62,369 nt of DNA, from the NCBI GenBank assembly GCA_009841235.1, contig VXMH01000063.1, forward strand, positions 1-62,369, read 5' to 3'. Positions 26,852-35,789 of this stretch are shown here, piece by piece (position 1 is the first letter of the stretch; each line of letters opens with the position of its first letter). The position numbers were made by a program, and so were the translations under genes. This stretch comes from Caldilineaceae bacterium SB0661_bin_32. Lineage in GTDB: Bacteria; Chloroflexota; Anaerolineae; Caldilineales; Caldilineaceae. Below the pieces are notes generated by a model. The model saw nothing but the letters and a program-made list of their open reading frames with translations. It did no database searches and had not been told where the DNA came from.

Positions 26852-28066
26852 GTGAAAATCCAGAAACTCGAGACGATCTGGTTTGAAGAGCAGTTCAATA
26901 CGCTTTGGCTGCGCATCCACACCGACGAAGGGCTGATCGGGCTGGGCGAGACCTACTATGTGCCCCGTTCCGTTGCCGCGGTGATCCATGATGTTTTCGC
27001 CAACCTGCTGATAGGGCGCTCCGTGTTCGACATCGAGAACCATTGGAACAACATGTTTGCCACGGTGAACTTTTTCGGGTTCGCCGGCGCGGAGACGCGC
27101 GCCATTTCAACGGTCGACGTGGCTCTGTGGGACCTGTTGGGGCAGTACACCGGTCAGCCCATCTACAACATGCTGGGCGGGCGTAACCGTGACCGCATAC
27201 CAATTTACAACACGTGCGTAAGCCACGGGCCCCACATGGATTACCACGCCTGGATGGAAGGGCGGGCAGGCGAGCTGGCGCAGGCGCTGCTGGCTTCGGG
27301 AATCCGGGCGATGAAGATCTGGCCGTGGGACCAGTTCGGCGTTTCGCTGGGCGGTCCTGTTGGGCAGCGCGCCGGGGTCGGCGCGGTGGGGCCTGTCGGC
27401 CACTACCTGGATCCGGACGATCTCAAGCGCGGCCTTGAACCGGTCCAGCAGATTCGGGAGGCGGTTGGCGACAGGATGCAGATTGCGATCGAAGGGCACG
27501 CGCGCTGGAACCTGCCCATCGCCATAGATATCGGCCGTGCACTGGAGCCGTACGACATCATGTGGCTGGAGGAGATCATCCCCCCCGACAACGTCGATTC
27601 CTACGCCCGCCTGGCCGCGGCGACGAAGGTACCCATTTGCGTTAGCGAGCGCCTTTTCACCCGGTTCGGTTTCCGGCAGGTTGTTGAGAAGAACGCGGCC
27701 CACATTGTAATGCCCGATATGGCCTGGACGGGCGGTCTGACCGAGACGCGTAAGATTGTGGCAATGGCGGATACTTATTACCTGCCTTTTACTACCCATG
27801 ACACGATCGGCCCTGTGGCGTTGTGGTCGGCTGCGCATTTGGCGGCGCACGCACCCAATGCCATGATCATGGAGACAGTGCGGGCATATACGCAGGGCTG
27901 GTACAACGATGTAATGACCGAGGCGTTGGTCATCCAAGACGGCCACCTGGAGTTTCCCGACCGGCCCGGCCTCGGCACTGCGCTGCGGCCGGAGGTGCTG
28001 ACGCGCAACGATGTTCATGTTGAAGTCAGCGACGCGTCCAGCCTCAAGGATGTTTCGACAGGATAG
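26852..28066 (+). CDS. Enolase-superfamily dehydratase (mandelate racemase subgroup)
   Basis: A 404-aa acid-sugar dehydratase-like protein. The capping domain starts KIQKLETIWFE, and IHTDEGLIGLGETYY is the usual 20s loop. The barrel shows RAMKIWPWD on the base strand, AIEGHARWN (metal Glu and catalytic His), WLEEIIPPDN, CVSERL, and TTHDTIGP with the second His. The general arrangement is DgoD-like, but an insert after KIWPWDQFGVSLGG (about 20 residues, Gly-rich) is unusual. Starts with GTG behind AAGGAG. It overlaps the start of the next small gene and heads module A, so it may supply that module's substrate. Substrate unknown. Confidence 0.87.
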   Translation: MKIQKLETIWFEEQFNTLWLRIHTDEGLIGLGETYYVPRSVAAVIHDVFANLLIGRSVFDIENHWNNMFATVNFFGFAGAETRAISTVDVALWDLLGQYTGQPIYNMLGGRNRDRIPIYNTCVSHGPHMDYHAWMEGRAGELAQALLASGIRAMKIWPWDQFGVSLGGPVGQRAGVGAVGPVGHYLDPDDLKRGLEPVQQIREAVGDRMQIAIEGHARWNLPIAIDIGRALEPYDIMWLEEIIPPDNVDSYARLAAATKVPICVSERLFTRFGFRQVVEKNAAHIVMPDMAWTGGLTETRKIVAMADTYYLPFTTHDTIGPVALWSAAHLAAHAPNAMIMETVRAYTQGWYNDVMTEALVIQDGHLEFPDRPGLGTALRPEVLTRNDVHVEVSDASSLKDVSTG

Positions 28067-28406
28067 GGGAAGGACCATCAGACAGAATTCGCAGACGGAC
28101 TGGAAAACCCTGGAAAACATGAAGGATGAGGATATCGATCTCAGTGAGATTCCGGAAGTAACGGCGGAACAGATAGCTCGCGCCACTTTGCGTGTTGGAG
28201 GTAAGTCTGTTTCAAGACGAAAGGTGAGGGTGAACATCTATTTGGACGCCGAAGTGGTGGCGTATTTCAAGGCGCAAGCCGGTGGCCGGGGATATCAGAC
28301 GTTGGTAAATGAGGCGCTGAAGGAGAGTATTCGAAGAGAAGGAATTGAGACTCTTCTGCGGCGTGTCATTAGAGAAGAATTAAGCCTTGGAGCTGAGCCA
28401 GCATAG
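28050..28406 (+). CDS. BrnA-like antitoxin / ribbon-helix-helix protein (no BrnT partner)
   Basis: A ~118-aa basic protein. The DEDIDLSEIPEVT segment and the KVRVNIYLDAEVVAYFKAQAGGRGYQTLVNEALKES core, given here in parts, match the BrnA family, whose C-terminal region is a ribbon-helix-helix DNA-binding domain. In known loci BrnA lies directly downstream of the BrnT toxin; here the upstream gene is an enolase-type enzyme and no BrnT is visible. The start is uncertain: ATG 28050 overlaps the previous gene by 17 bases and gives the TDW..L..M..EDID family N-terminus; ATG 28119 is the alternative. It may be an orphan antitoxin or a local repressor of module A. Confidence 0.75.
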   Translation: MFRQDRGRTIRQNSQTDWKTLENMKDEDIDLSEIPEVTAEQIARATLRVGGKSVSRRKVRVNIYLDAEVVAYFKAQAGGRGYQTLVNEALKESIRREGIETLLRRVIREELSLGAEPA

Positions 28407-28616
28407 TGCCCATAGTTTCTCGCCGGGACTGTGGTTCGCTGGATACGGAGATGTCCAACGACTGTGTTCAGCTAGTGCCAGGTTTTGCATGTCGGCATTG
28501 AAATACCACTGCGTCGACTCCGTCAAGTGACCTTCCGTCCAACCCGGTGCTGAATAGGCGAATTTTTCACCAATACACTCTATTCATCCCAAATCTACAA
28601 TTGAAGAGAATATCAC

Positions 28617-29585
28617 ATGAATAAGAACGTCGTGATTGCTTACCCCGGATTCGGGGATATCGAGATAGAAAAAGAGATCCTCAGCGCCGCGGGGCTGGAG
28701 ATCGAGCATGTCGGCAACCTGGACACGGAAGAGGCCAAGAAGGCCGCACGGCAGTGCGATGCTCTGATGGTAACGATCCAGTCGGTGCGGGCGGACCTCA
28801 TCCGGAGCCTGGAACGTTGCCGGCTTATCTGCCGCGTCGGCACCGGTTTGGACGCAATCGACATCGAGGCGGCCACAGAGCGGGGCATCTGGGTCACATA
28901 TGCTCCGGACTATTCGATTGATGAGGTCTCTACGCACGCCATAGCGCTGGTGCTGGCGCAGGCGCGCGGTCTGCCCGGTCTTCTCGGCGCGACACGCCAG
29001 GGGGTCTGGAACAGTGAATCGGGCGGTACTCTCTACCGGTTCGGCGGCCAGACCCTGGGTGTCATTGGTTGCGGCCGCATCGGCCAGGCGACGGCGGCCA
29101 AGGGTCGCGGGTTGGGGCTTGAGGTCCTGGTATACGATCCCTACGTGGATGCGGCGGCGATGGAGGAACTGGGTGTTCAGGTCGTCGACCTGGAGACGCT
29201 GCTGCGCGAGTCAGACTATATATCGCTGCATTCGCCGCTGACGAAAGAGACCCGCCACCTGATCAATGCAGAGACGCTGGCGATGATGAAGCCGACCGCT
29301 TATCTGGTGAACGCGGCGCGCGGCGCCCTGGTCGATGAGCACGCGTTGCTGGCAGCAGTTCAGGGCGGACAGATCGCTGGCGCCGCGCTGGACGTGCTGA
29401 ATGTTGAACCGGTCGCGGCTGACCATCCCTTCCTGAAGGAAGAGCGCATCTTGCTCACGCCCCATGCGGGGTGGTATTCTGAGGAATCCAAGGTCGATGT
29501 ACGCGTGCAGGGAGCGGAAGAGGTGGTACGCGTTTTGCGGGGCGAGCGGCCGCGAGCGCCGGTCAATGAGGTTCCAAATGGATAG
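28617..29585 (+). CDS. D-2-hydroxyacid dehydrogenase, first gene of module A
   Basis: A 322-aa NAD-dependent dehydrogenase of the phosphoglycerate-dehydrogenase/CtBP family. The cofactor site is LGVIGCGRIGQATA; an Asp-containing YDPYVDA follows and favours NAD. Catalytic Arg is in NAARGALVDE, Glu follows in the NVEPV region, and His is in LTPHAGWYS. It would oxidise a 2-hydroxyacid to a 2-oxoacid (or the reverse). It ends 24 bp before the SDR, which is followed by the E1alpha, E1beta and E2 genes; that order recurs in module B. An AGAGA purine stretch precedes the ATG. Confidence 0.92.
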   Translation: MNKNVVIAYPGFGDIEIEKEILSAAGLEIEHVGNLDTEEAKKAARQCDALMVTIQSVRADLIRSLERCRLICRVGTGLDAIDIEAATERGIWVTYAPDYSIDEVSTHAIALVLAQARGLPGLLGATRQGVWNSESGGTLYRFGGQTLGVIGCGRIGQATAAKGRGLGLEVLVYDPYVDAAAMEELGVQVVDLETLLRESDYISLHSPLTKETRHLINAETLAMMKPTAYLVNAARGALVDEHALLAAVQGGQIAGAALDVLNVEPVAADHPFLKEERILLTPHAGWYSEESKVDVRVQGAEEVVRVLRGERPRAPVNEVPNG

Positions 29586-29609
29586 ATGCTGCAAAGGAGA
29601 TCGAGCGCG

Positions 29610-30425
29610 ATGACCCACCCACTCTTTGACCTGACAGGCCGTGTGGCCATCGTATCGGGCGCGGCCAGCGGCATGGGACGGATCACGTCGATGGGCTTCG
29701 CCGAGGTCGGCGCAGATGTGGTCCTGCTCGACATCAATGATGTCGGCGCCCAGGAGACCGCGCACGAAATCGAAAAGTTGGGGCGCCGGGCCCTTCCGGT
29801 CAACTGTGATATCTCCGACCCGGATCGGATCCGGGCTATGTTCGAACAGGTCGACAACGAATTCGGGCGTGTCGACGTGCTGAGCAATATCGCCGGTGAA
29901 GGCATTCGCACCGACCCGTTGAACCTGACCGAGGACCAGATACAACAGGTTATGCAGAATCTGGTTGTGGGCCGCTACATCTGTACGCAGGAGGCGGCCA
30001 AACGAATGATGTCGAGGGGCCGCGGCAGCATATTCAGCATCGTCTCGATCGCCGGGATCAGCGCGCTCGGTCGCGGCCACATTGCATACAGCATGGCGAT
30101 GGGCGCGGTGGCCGCGATGACACGGGAGCTGAGCACCGAGTGGAGCAGCCTGGGCGTGCGCGTCAACGCCATTGTATGCGCCCAGATTATGAACGAGGAC
30201 TTGCGCGTAAGGATCGCGGCGGACCCCGTTCTTGGAGCTTCCTACCTGAGGGGCTTGCCGATCGGCCGCATGGGTGATCCCAGCGACATTAAGGGTCCGG
30301 CGATCTTCCTCGCCTCCGATGCCTCCTCGTGGATGACAGGGGCTCTGATCCCGCTGGATGGCGGCAATCTGGCCAAGAATGTCAGCGGTTCCCATCCGGG
30401 GATGCCCGCAGTGGCGCCGGCCTGA
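29610..30425 (+). CDS. SDR family oxidoreductase of module A
   Basis: A 271-aa classical short-chain dehydrogenase. Its nucleotide site VAIVSGAASGMGR and DIND acidic residue after beta2 indicate NAD use. NIAGEG, the SIVSIAG Ser, and the YSMAMGA segment follow. In the last, the normal Y-x-x-x-K reads Y-S-M-A-M, so the catalytic Lys is replaced by Met; this is a noteworthy substitution if the alignment holds. The start is the ATG at 29610 with AAGGAG upstream; an in-frame ATG at 29586 lacks a site. Positioned between hydroxyacid dehydrogenase and E1alpha. Substrate unknown. Confidence 0.88.
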   Translation: MTHPLFDLTGRVAIVSGAASGMGRITSMGFAEVGADVVLLDINDVGAQETAHEIEKLGRRALPVNCDISDPDRIRAMFEQVDNEFGRVDVLSNIAGEGIRTDPLNLTEDQIQQVMQNLVVGRYICTQEAAKRMMSRGRGSIFSIVSIAGISALGRGHIAYSMAMGAVAAMTRELSTEWSSLGVRVNAIVCAQIMNEDLRVRIAADPVLGASYLRGLPIGRMGDPSDIKGPAIFLASDASSWMTGALIPLDGGNLAKNVSGSHPGMPAVAPA

Positions 30426-30511
30426 GTCTGCGCCGGTCTTTTTTCGGATGCCACGCAAGAGGCGGCGGCAGGCAAATAACCGACATACTCAACACATGGG
30501 AGGTGGGTGGC

Positions 30512-31477
30512 ATGCCCCAGTCCGAGCAACTCCTTTCACTCTACAGGCAGATGCTCATCATCCGCTACACAGAGGAGCAGCTGGCCCGTTCGCATCAGAT
30601 GGGTCTGATTCACGGCGCCTGCCACACCTACGTCGGCGAGGAGGCGATCGCGACCGGCGTGTGCGCGCACCTGCGGCCTGACGATGCCGTTTTCAGCACG
30701 CATCGCGGGCATGGGCACGCACTGGCAAAGGGAGTCAGTCCGCGCGAGGTCGTTGCCGAGCTGTTCGGACGCGCGACCGGCTGCTCGCAGGGAAGGGGAG
30801 GCAGTATGCACCTCTTCAAGCCGGAGGTCGGGATGATGGGAACAAGCGGAATCGTCGGCCCCTGCATCCTGCAGGCGACGGGTGCAGGGTACTCGTTCAA
30901 ACTGCTCAAGAGCGACCAGGTCGGCGTCGCCTTTTTCGGCGACGGGGCGGTGAACAACGGCGCCTTCCACGAGGGGCTGAACCTGGCCAGCATCTGGAAA
31001 CTGCCGACGCTTTTCGTTTGCGAAAACAACCTGTATGCCACAGAGGTACCCTTTTCTTATTCTTCCGGCAATCCCCACGTGGGTAACCGGGGACCTGCCT
31101 ACGGGATGGAAAGCCTGACGGTGGACGGGAACGACGTGTTGGCAGTCTATGAAGCGGCGGAGGAGGCGGTGCAGCGGGCCCGCGGGGGCGAAGGGCCCAC
31201 ATTGATCGAGTGCCGGACCTATCGCACGCGCGCCCATTCGGAGGGAATGAGAGACGCCGGGTACCGCACGCAGGAAGAGGTCGAGGCGTGGAAGGAGCGG
31301 GACCCGATTACGCGCTACAACGAGTGGCTCCTGGAAAATGAGGAGGCAGGTCCGGAAACGCTGGCGGGGATTGAGGCGGAGGTGAAGGAGATGGTAGCGG
31401 ACGCGGAGGAATTTGCCCGCAACAGCCCATGGCCGGAGCCGGACACGGTCAGCGAACATGTATTCAACCAGAGGTGA
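30512..31477 (+). CDS. 2-oxo-acid dehydrogenase E1 alpha subunit, module A
   Basis: A 321-aa thiamine-diphosphate subunit of a branched/pyruvate/acetoin-type dehydrogenase complex. It carries YVGEEAIATG, THRGHGHALAKG, GRGGSMH and the ThDP-Mg motif GDGAVNNGAFHEGLN ending in ENN. The phosphorylation-loop region is YRTRAHSEG, not the HH(V/S)GD form seen in AcoA-type proteins and in module B, so the two E1alpha copies are diverged paralogues. The start is the ATG at 30512 behind GGGAGG. E1beta begins 5 bp after the stop, consistent with an alpha2beta2 enzyme made from one message. Confidence 0.94.
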   Translation: MPQSEQLLSLYRQMLIIRYTEEQLARSHQMGLIHGACHTYVGEEAIATGVCAHLRPDDAVFSTHRGHGHALAKGVSPREVVAELFGRATGCSQGRGGSMHLFKPEVGMMGTSGIVGPCILQATGAGYSFKLLKSDQVGVAFFGDGAVNNGAFHEGLNLASIWKLPTLFVCENNLYATEVPFSYSSGNPHVGNRGPAYGMESLTVDGNDVLAVYEAAEEAVQRARGGEGPTLIECRTYRTRAHSEGMRDAGYRTQEEVEAWKERDPITRYNEWLLENEEAGPETLAGIEAEVKEMVADAEEFARNSPWPEPDTVSEHVFNQR

Positions 31478-31482
31478 ATGCC

Positions 31483-32460
31483 ATGCGGGAGTTGACTTAC
31501 GTTGAAGCCACTCTGGAGGCCCTTGACAGCGCGATGGCGCGCGATCCTTCGATCTTCGTTGTGGGCGAAGGGATCGGCGAACGGGGAGGCAACTTCAATA
31601 CCACTGTCGGTCTGTACGACAAGTATGGACCCGAGCGCCTCTGCGACACGCCCATCAGCGAACGCGGCTTTGTCGGCATGTGCGCCGGCGCCGCCATGAC
31701 CGGTACGCGCCCTGTTGTCGACTTCATGTTTCTGGACTTTATCCTCGACGCTTTTGGCGAACTGGTCAATCAGATCGCAAAGATGCAGTACATGAGCAGC
31801 GGCCGGCTCAAGATGCCAATTCTGCTGCGCGGCGCGATTGGGATCGGCCACTCGGCAGCGACCCATCACTCGGGCAGCTACTACCCGATCTTTGCCCATC
31901 TTCCCGGGTTCAGAGTGGTGGTGCCCGCCATTCCCAGCGACGCCAAAGGGCTTTTCACCACGGCGCTGCAGAGCGACGACCCGGTGCTTTTCCTGGAACA
32001 CAAATCGCTGCTCTTCAATCGCGGCGAGGTGCCCGAGGGTGAATACGCGATTCCCTTCGGGCAGGCGCGCATCGCGCGCGAAGGGTCGGACTGTACGCTC
32101 GTTGCAATCGGATCGATGGTTGATAAGTCTGTTGCGGTATGCGACAAGCTGGCCGAGGACGGCGTTTCGGCAGAGGTAATCGATCCGCGCACGATCGCTC
32201 CGCTCGATATGGAGACGATACTGGAGTCGGTCAGCAAGACGGGCCGGCTTCTGATTGTTGACGAGACATTTCAGCCGTGCGGCGTGGGCGCTGAAATCGC
32301 GGCGCAGGTCATCGACCAGGGATTCGACGACCTGGACGCCCCGATTCGCCGTCTGAACGGAGCGCACGTGCCCACACCATACAGTCCGCCGTTGGAGCTT
32401 GCCATTGTTCCGGAGCCGGACGACATCGAACAGAGCGTACGCGATCTGCTGGCCGAATAA
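31483..32460 (+). CDS. 2-oxo-acid dehydrogenase E1 beta subunit, module A
   Basis: A 325-aa transketolase-like subunit that pairs with E1alpha to bind ThDP. LTYVEATLEALDSAM is the typical start, GEGIGERGGNF and DTPISERGFVGMCAGAAMTG follow in the pyrimidine-binding domain, and the C-terminal transketolase domain contains EVIDPRTIAPLD. The ATG at 31483 comes directly after the E1alpha stop, with AGAGGTG as ribosome binding site. The family EAG motif is replaced by SERGF here. Functions in oxidative decarboxylation of an unidentified 2-oxo acid. Confidence 0.94.
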   Translation: MRELTYVEATLEALDSAMARDPSIFVVGEGIGERGGNFNTTVGLYDKYGPERLCDTPISERGFVGMCAGAAMTGTRPVVDFMFLDFILDAFGELVNQIAKMQYMSSGRLKMPILLRGAIGIGHSAATHHSGSYYPIFAHLPGFRVVVPAIPSDAKGLFTTALQSDDPVLFLEHKSLLFNRGEVPEGEYAIPFGQARIAREGSDCTLVAIGSMVDKSVAVCDKLAEDGVSAEVIDPRTIAPLDMETILESVSKTGRLLIVDETFQPCGVGAEIAAQVIDQGFDDLDAPIRRLNGAHVPTPYSPPLELAIVPEPDDIEQSVRDLLAE

Positions 32461-32534
32461 CTGAAATGGCCGAAGACCGGCGAGAACGCTCACCAACGCC
32501 TCTGAAACTACTGCCGTTCAATTGAGGGAATCCG

Positions 32535-33914
32535 ATGGCCTACGAAGTGACGATGCCGCGCCTGGGATGGACGATGGAAGAGGGCGTCTTTGGCGAATGG
32601 TTGAAACAGGATGGAGACGAGGTTAAGGCCGGCGACCTGCTTTTTACGGTCGAGGGGGACAAGGCTACGCAGGAGGTCGAGGTGTTCGAGAGCGGAATCC
32701 TGCGACTTCCCCAAGGCGCCCCGGCGCCTGGTGATGTCATTCCCGTCGGCGCCCTGCTTGCGTATATCGTCCAGGCCGGGGAACTGATGCCTGCAGCGGG
32801 TAGCCTATCTCCTCAGTCGGAAGGGCGCGACGAGCGGGCCGGCGCGGCCAGTCCGGCCGGTAAGGCAGAACCTGGTTTCCGAAAGCCATCGACAACGCAA
32901 TCAGTTGCCGCGGACGGTCGCGGCAACCCGACAATCAGCCCCCGGGCACGGCGAGTAGCCGGCGAGCTGGGCGTGGATTGGACTCAGCTTACAGGCAGCG
33001 GCCGCACGGGACGGATCGTCGAGCGGGATGTGCGCGCCGCTGCGGAGACGGTTGTTGAACCGGTTGGTGTGGACATGTCGCCGGTGGCGCGTCGTATGGC
33101 TGCGGAAGCGGACGTTTCTCTGGAAGAGCTGACGGCCATCCGGCCGGGCGGCCGGATACAACGCGAGGACGTTGAAGCTGCAATCGCGGCAAGACGACCA
33201 GCTGTGCAGGCCGGCGAGGCGCCGAGTCAGATCGTGTCGCACAGCCGCATCCGGCAGATTACGGCCCAACGCATGGCAGAGAGCGCGCACACAACCGCGC
33301 CTGTCACGCTGACCACGGAGGCCGATGCCACCGAGTTGGCGGCGTTACGTGAGCAGCTGAAGTCGAGCTATTCTCGACGCGGGTTAGCAGTCCCAAGCTA
33401 CAACGACATCTATCTGAAACTAATGGCCGCCGCGTTGCAGGAACATCCCGCGCTCAATGCCAGTTGGAGCGATGATGGGCTGATCCTTCATGGCGGAATC
33501 CACATCGGCTTTGCAGTTGAAACCGAGAAGGGGCTGCTGGCCCCGGTGCTGAGAGACGTTTCTGCGAAGTCGTTGCGCGTGATAGCGGCAGAGACTGCCA
33601 GCTTGATCGAGGGCGCGCGCCAGGAACGCCTGGGGCATGAGGCGATGCAGGGTGGAACTTTCACGATCACAAATTTGGGCATGTACGGCATTGACGCCTT
33701 CACCCCCATCATCAATCTGCCCCAAGCCGCCATTTTGGGGATTGGACGAATCGTCTGCAAGCCGGCCGTCCACGACGGGGAGGTCGTTCCCCGCCAGATG
33801 GTTGCACTCAGCATGACTTTTGATCATCGCGTTGTGGACGGGGCCCCGGCGGCGCGATTCCTCAACACAGTACGCGAGTATGTCTCCGAGCCTATTTTGT
33901 GGCTCACTTCTTGA
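32535..33914 (+). CDS. 2-oxo-acid dehydrogenase E2 (dihydrolipoamide acyltransferase), module A
   Basis: A 459-aa core subunit that accepts the acyl group from E1 and passes it to CoA. Domains in order: lipoyl domain (~1-80) with the lipoylated Lys43 in GDKATQ; a flexible Ala/Pro linker; two tandem peripheral-subunit-binding-like domains at ~134-167 and ~181-214 (both with SP.ARR..E and GR..R.DV); and the catalytic acyltransferase domain from ~235, with DHRVVDG containing catalytic His431 and Asp435. Most bacterial E2s have one binding domain, so two is unusual. No E3 (lipoamide dehydrogenase) gene is nearby; it must come from elsewhere. Confidence 0.94.
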   Translation: MAYEVTMPRLGWTMEEGVFGEWLKQDGDEVKAGDLLFTVEGDKATQEVEVFESGILRLPQGAPAPGDVIPVGALLAYIVQAGELMPAAGSLSPQSEGRDERAGAASPAGKAEPGFRKPSTTQSVAADGRGNPTISPRARRVAGELGVDWTQLTGSGRTGRIVERDVRAAAETVVEPVGVDMSPVARRMAAEADVSLEELTAIRPGGRIQREDVEAAIAARRPAVQAGEAPSQIVSHSRIRQITAQRMAESAHTTAPVTLTTEADATELAALREQLKSSYSRRGLAVPSYNDIYLKLMAAALQEHPALNASWSDDGLILHGGIHIGFAVETEKGLLAPVLRDVSAKSLRVIAAETASLIEGARQERLGHEAMQGGTFTITNLGMYGIDAFTPIINLPQAAILGIGRIVCKPAVHDGEVVPRQMVALSMTFDHRVVDGAPAARFLNTVREYVSEPILWLTS

Positions 33915-34298
33915 CGGCTTCCGGTCCGGCGGTTCTTTCAATTCAGCCACTCTTCGCCGCGAGCTTATTTCCTCAACAGGGACTTCAAACGTCTCTTTTC
34001 GCTCCTTAGTCGGAGGGCTCCCAGCCTAGCGGGGCTGTTGATCTGCGCCCAGTTCCGACTCAGACGCACAATCTCAATGAGGGCGGAAAAGGTCAGACTG
34101 AGGAGCGCCTCTGTTTAATGGGCATCATTCTCGAAAAATCTATTGTGCCTTTGATGCCGGCGTGAGCGCTAAAGGAGAACGAAGAATGAGCATGTGAAAA
34201 AATTGACAATATGTCTGAATTCCATAGGATTAGCAAAAGCCCCGTTAGTCCAGATATAAAAACAGTCAAGTTCAAATTCACAGAGGAGAATTCCAACA
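33915..34298. other. Intergenic region upstream of ABC importer 2
   Basis: These 384 bases contain no gene. Base composition becomes clearly AT-rich after about 34100. A consensus-like promoter is at 34203-34230. No strong terminator for the module A transcript was seen. Confidence 0.5.
34203..34230 (+). promoter_or_regulatory. Promoter of ABC importer 2
   Basis: TTGACA (34203-34208, perfect) and TAGGAT (34225-34230) with 16-base spacing, 69 bases before the binding-protein start codon and in an AT-rich segment. Confidence 0.55.
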
Positions 34299-35621
34299 AT
34301 GACGCAAAGAGAGTCCTTGTCCAGAAGAACGTTTCTCAAAGTAAGCGGAACATTCGCCGGCGCGGCCGTAGCGGCGGCTTGCGCGCCCGTTGCAGCCCCT
34401 GCAGACGACGGCGCGATGGGCGAAGGAGCAATGGCTGAGCCCGTTACGATTCGCTACGGCCGCCACGATCCAGCCGCGGGCGTTGCGACAACGCTCGAAT
34501 CGTTCCAGGAAGAGTATCCGGACATTGTGGTCAGTGTGGAGCAGATCGGCGAGTTTCACGCCAAGATTCCGGCCCTGGCAGCGGCCGGCACACTGCCCGA
34601 CGTCGTACGCAGTTGGGAGGCGATGGCGCTCGACCTGGGGCGCAACAACCAGTTCATCGACATTCAGCCTTATGTTGATGGCGAACCCGGTTACGACGCC
34701 GACGACTTCTACGAAAACTGGTGGAACTACCCGGTCGTGGAAGGGAAGCGTTTCGGCATCCCCGATGCGGCCGCGCCTCATATAACCTTCTACAACGCCG
34801 ATCTGTTCGACGCCGCGGGTGTCGAGTATCCCAACAAGGACAGTTTCACCTGGACCGACTTCGAGGAGAAGGCCCGCGGCATCAGCGATCCTGACAACAA
34901 GATCTGGGGGTCGGAGACGATACCGGTTGGCTGGCATATGTACAGTGTCAAACAGGCCTGGCAGAACGGCGGCAGCTACTACAGCCCCGATTTCCGCGAG
35001 TGCTGGCTTGACAAAGAGGAGACGATCCAGGCGATTCAGTTCTGGGCCGATATGCTGCTCGACGGCAATGTAATGCCCTCGCCATCGCAGATCGTCGGCA
35101 TTGGCGGCGCCGGCGCGGCCGCGGAGCTCCTGGCCGCCGGCAAGATCGGTATGCAGCGCATGGGGTCCTGGATCACCGGAAGTCTGGTCGACGCCGGGTT
35201 CCGTTTCAACGTAGTCGCCGAGCCCAGCCAGGCCCGCCGCGATACCATCACGCACGGCGCGTTCAACAACATTTCCACGACCTCCGAGAACAAGGACACG
35301 GCCTGGATCTGGCTCAACTACAACACCAGCACCCAGGGCATTTACAACTACGCCTCGAACGCGAACTTCCCGGGCACGCGCCGCTCATCGAATGAAATCG
35401 AGCCCTTCCCCTGGGTCGCGGAAGTTGACTTCGAGGTCGACTGGGACGTCGTACCCGACGCGTTGACATACGGGCACATTCTGCCGGGACCGGCCAATGA
35501 GGGCGAAGCTCTGAAGCTGATCGGCGATGCGCTGGATAAGGTATATTCCGGCAATGCCCAGGCCGCAGACATCTTCCCCGAAGTGGCGCCCAAGGTAACG
35601 GCTGTAATTTCGGATGTCTAG
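34299..35621 (+). CDS. Sugar ABC transporter substrate-binding lipoprotein (Tat type)
   Basis: A 440-aa family-1 extracellular solute-binding protein. The N-terminus carries a twin-arginine signal, SRRTFLKVSG with Arg9-Arg10, and a lipobox AAAC with Cys28, so it is predicted to be folded before export and then lipidated. The mature domain opens VTIRYGRHDPAAGVATTLESF. The first gene of importer 2; ATG follows GAGGAG. A 10-bp stem-loop after its stop may set a higher level of binding protein than of permeases. Likely ligand is a sugar or sugar acid, given the rhamnonate-dehydratase-like enzyme downstream. Confidence 0.93.
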   Translation: MTQRESLSRRTFLKVSGTFAGAAVAAACAPVAAPADDGAMGEGAMAEPVTIRYGRHDPAAGVATTLESFQEEYPDIVVSVEQIGEFHAKIPALAAAGTLPDVVRSWEAMALDLGRNNQFIDIQPYVDGEPGYDADDFYENWWNYPVVEGKRFGIPDAAAPHITFYNADLFDAAGVEYPNKDSFTWTDFEEKARGISDPDNKIWGSETIPVGWHMYSVKQAWQNGGSYYSPDFRECWLDKEETIQAIQFWADMLLDGNVMPSPSQIVGIGGAGAAAELLAAGKIGMQRMGSWITGSLVDAGFRFNVVAEPSQARRDTITHGAFNNISTTSENKDTAWIWLNYNTSTQGIYNYASNANFPGTRRSSNEIEPFPWVAEVDFEVDWDVVPDALTYGHILPGPANEGEALKLIGDALDKVYSGNAQAADIFPEVAPKVTAVISDV

Positions 35622-35656
35622 ACTGAAAACCTGATTCACAACTACTCACGTTGACT

Positions 35657-35690
35657 CGCGAAGGCATCGGTTGGACTGATTGCCTTCGCG
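35657..35690 (+). terminator. Stem-loop between binding-protein and permease genes (attenuator-like)
   Basis: CGCGAAGGCA (35657-35666) pairs perfectly with TGCCTTCGCG (35681-35690), 14-base loop, followed by a pyrimidine-rich GTCTTCTTCC. Such hairpins after solute-binding-protein genes commonly cause partial termination or protect the 5' message. Confidence 0.6.
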
Positions 35691-35789
35691 GTCTTCTTCC
35701 ATTTGGCCGTATGCACTTGCGCAGACCGCCCACGACGGCGCTCACGCTTGGCCGGCCAGCGCTTGAATAGGGCGGAGGGACAGTTTTCC

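Noticed and set aside
28011..28049. Longer start for the BrnA-like protein inside the preceding enzyme gene
   Set aside because: It would overlap the enzyme gene by a further 39 bases without a ribosome binding site; the family N-terminus begins later.
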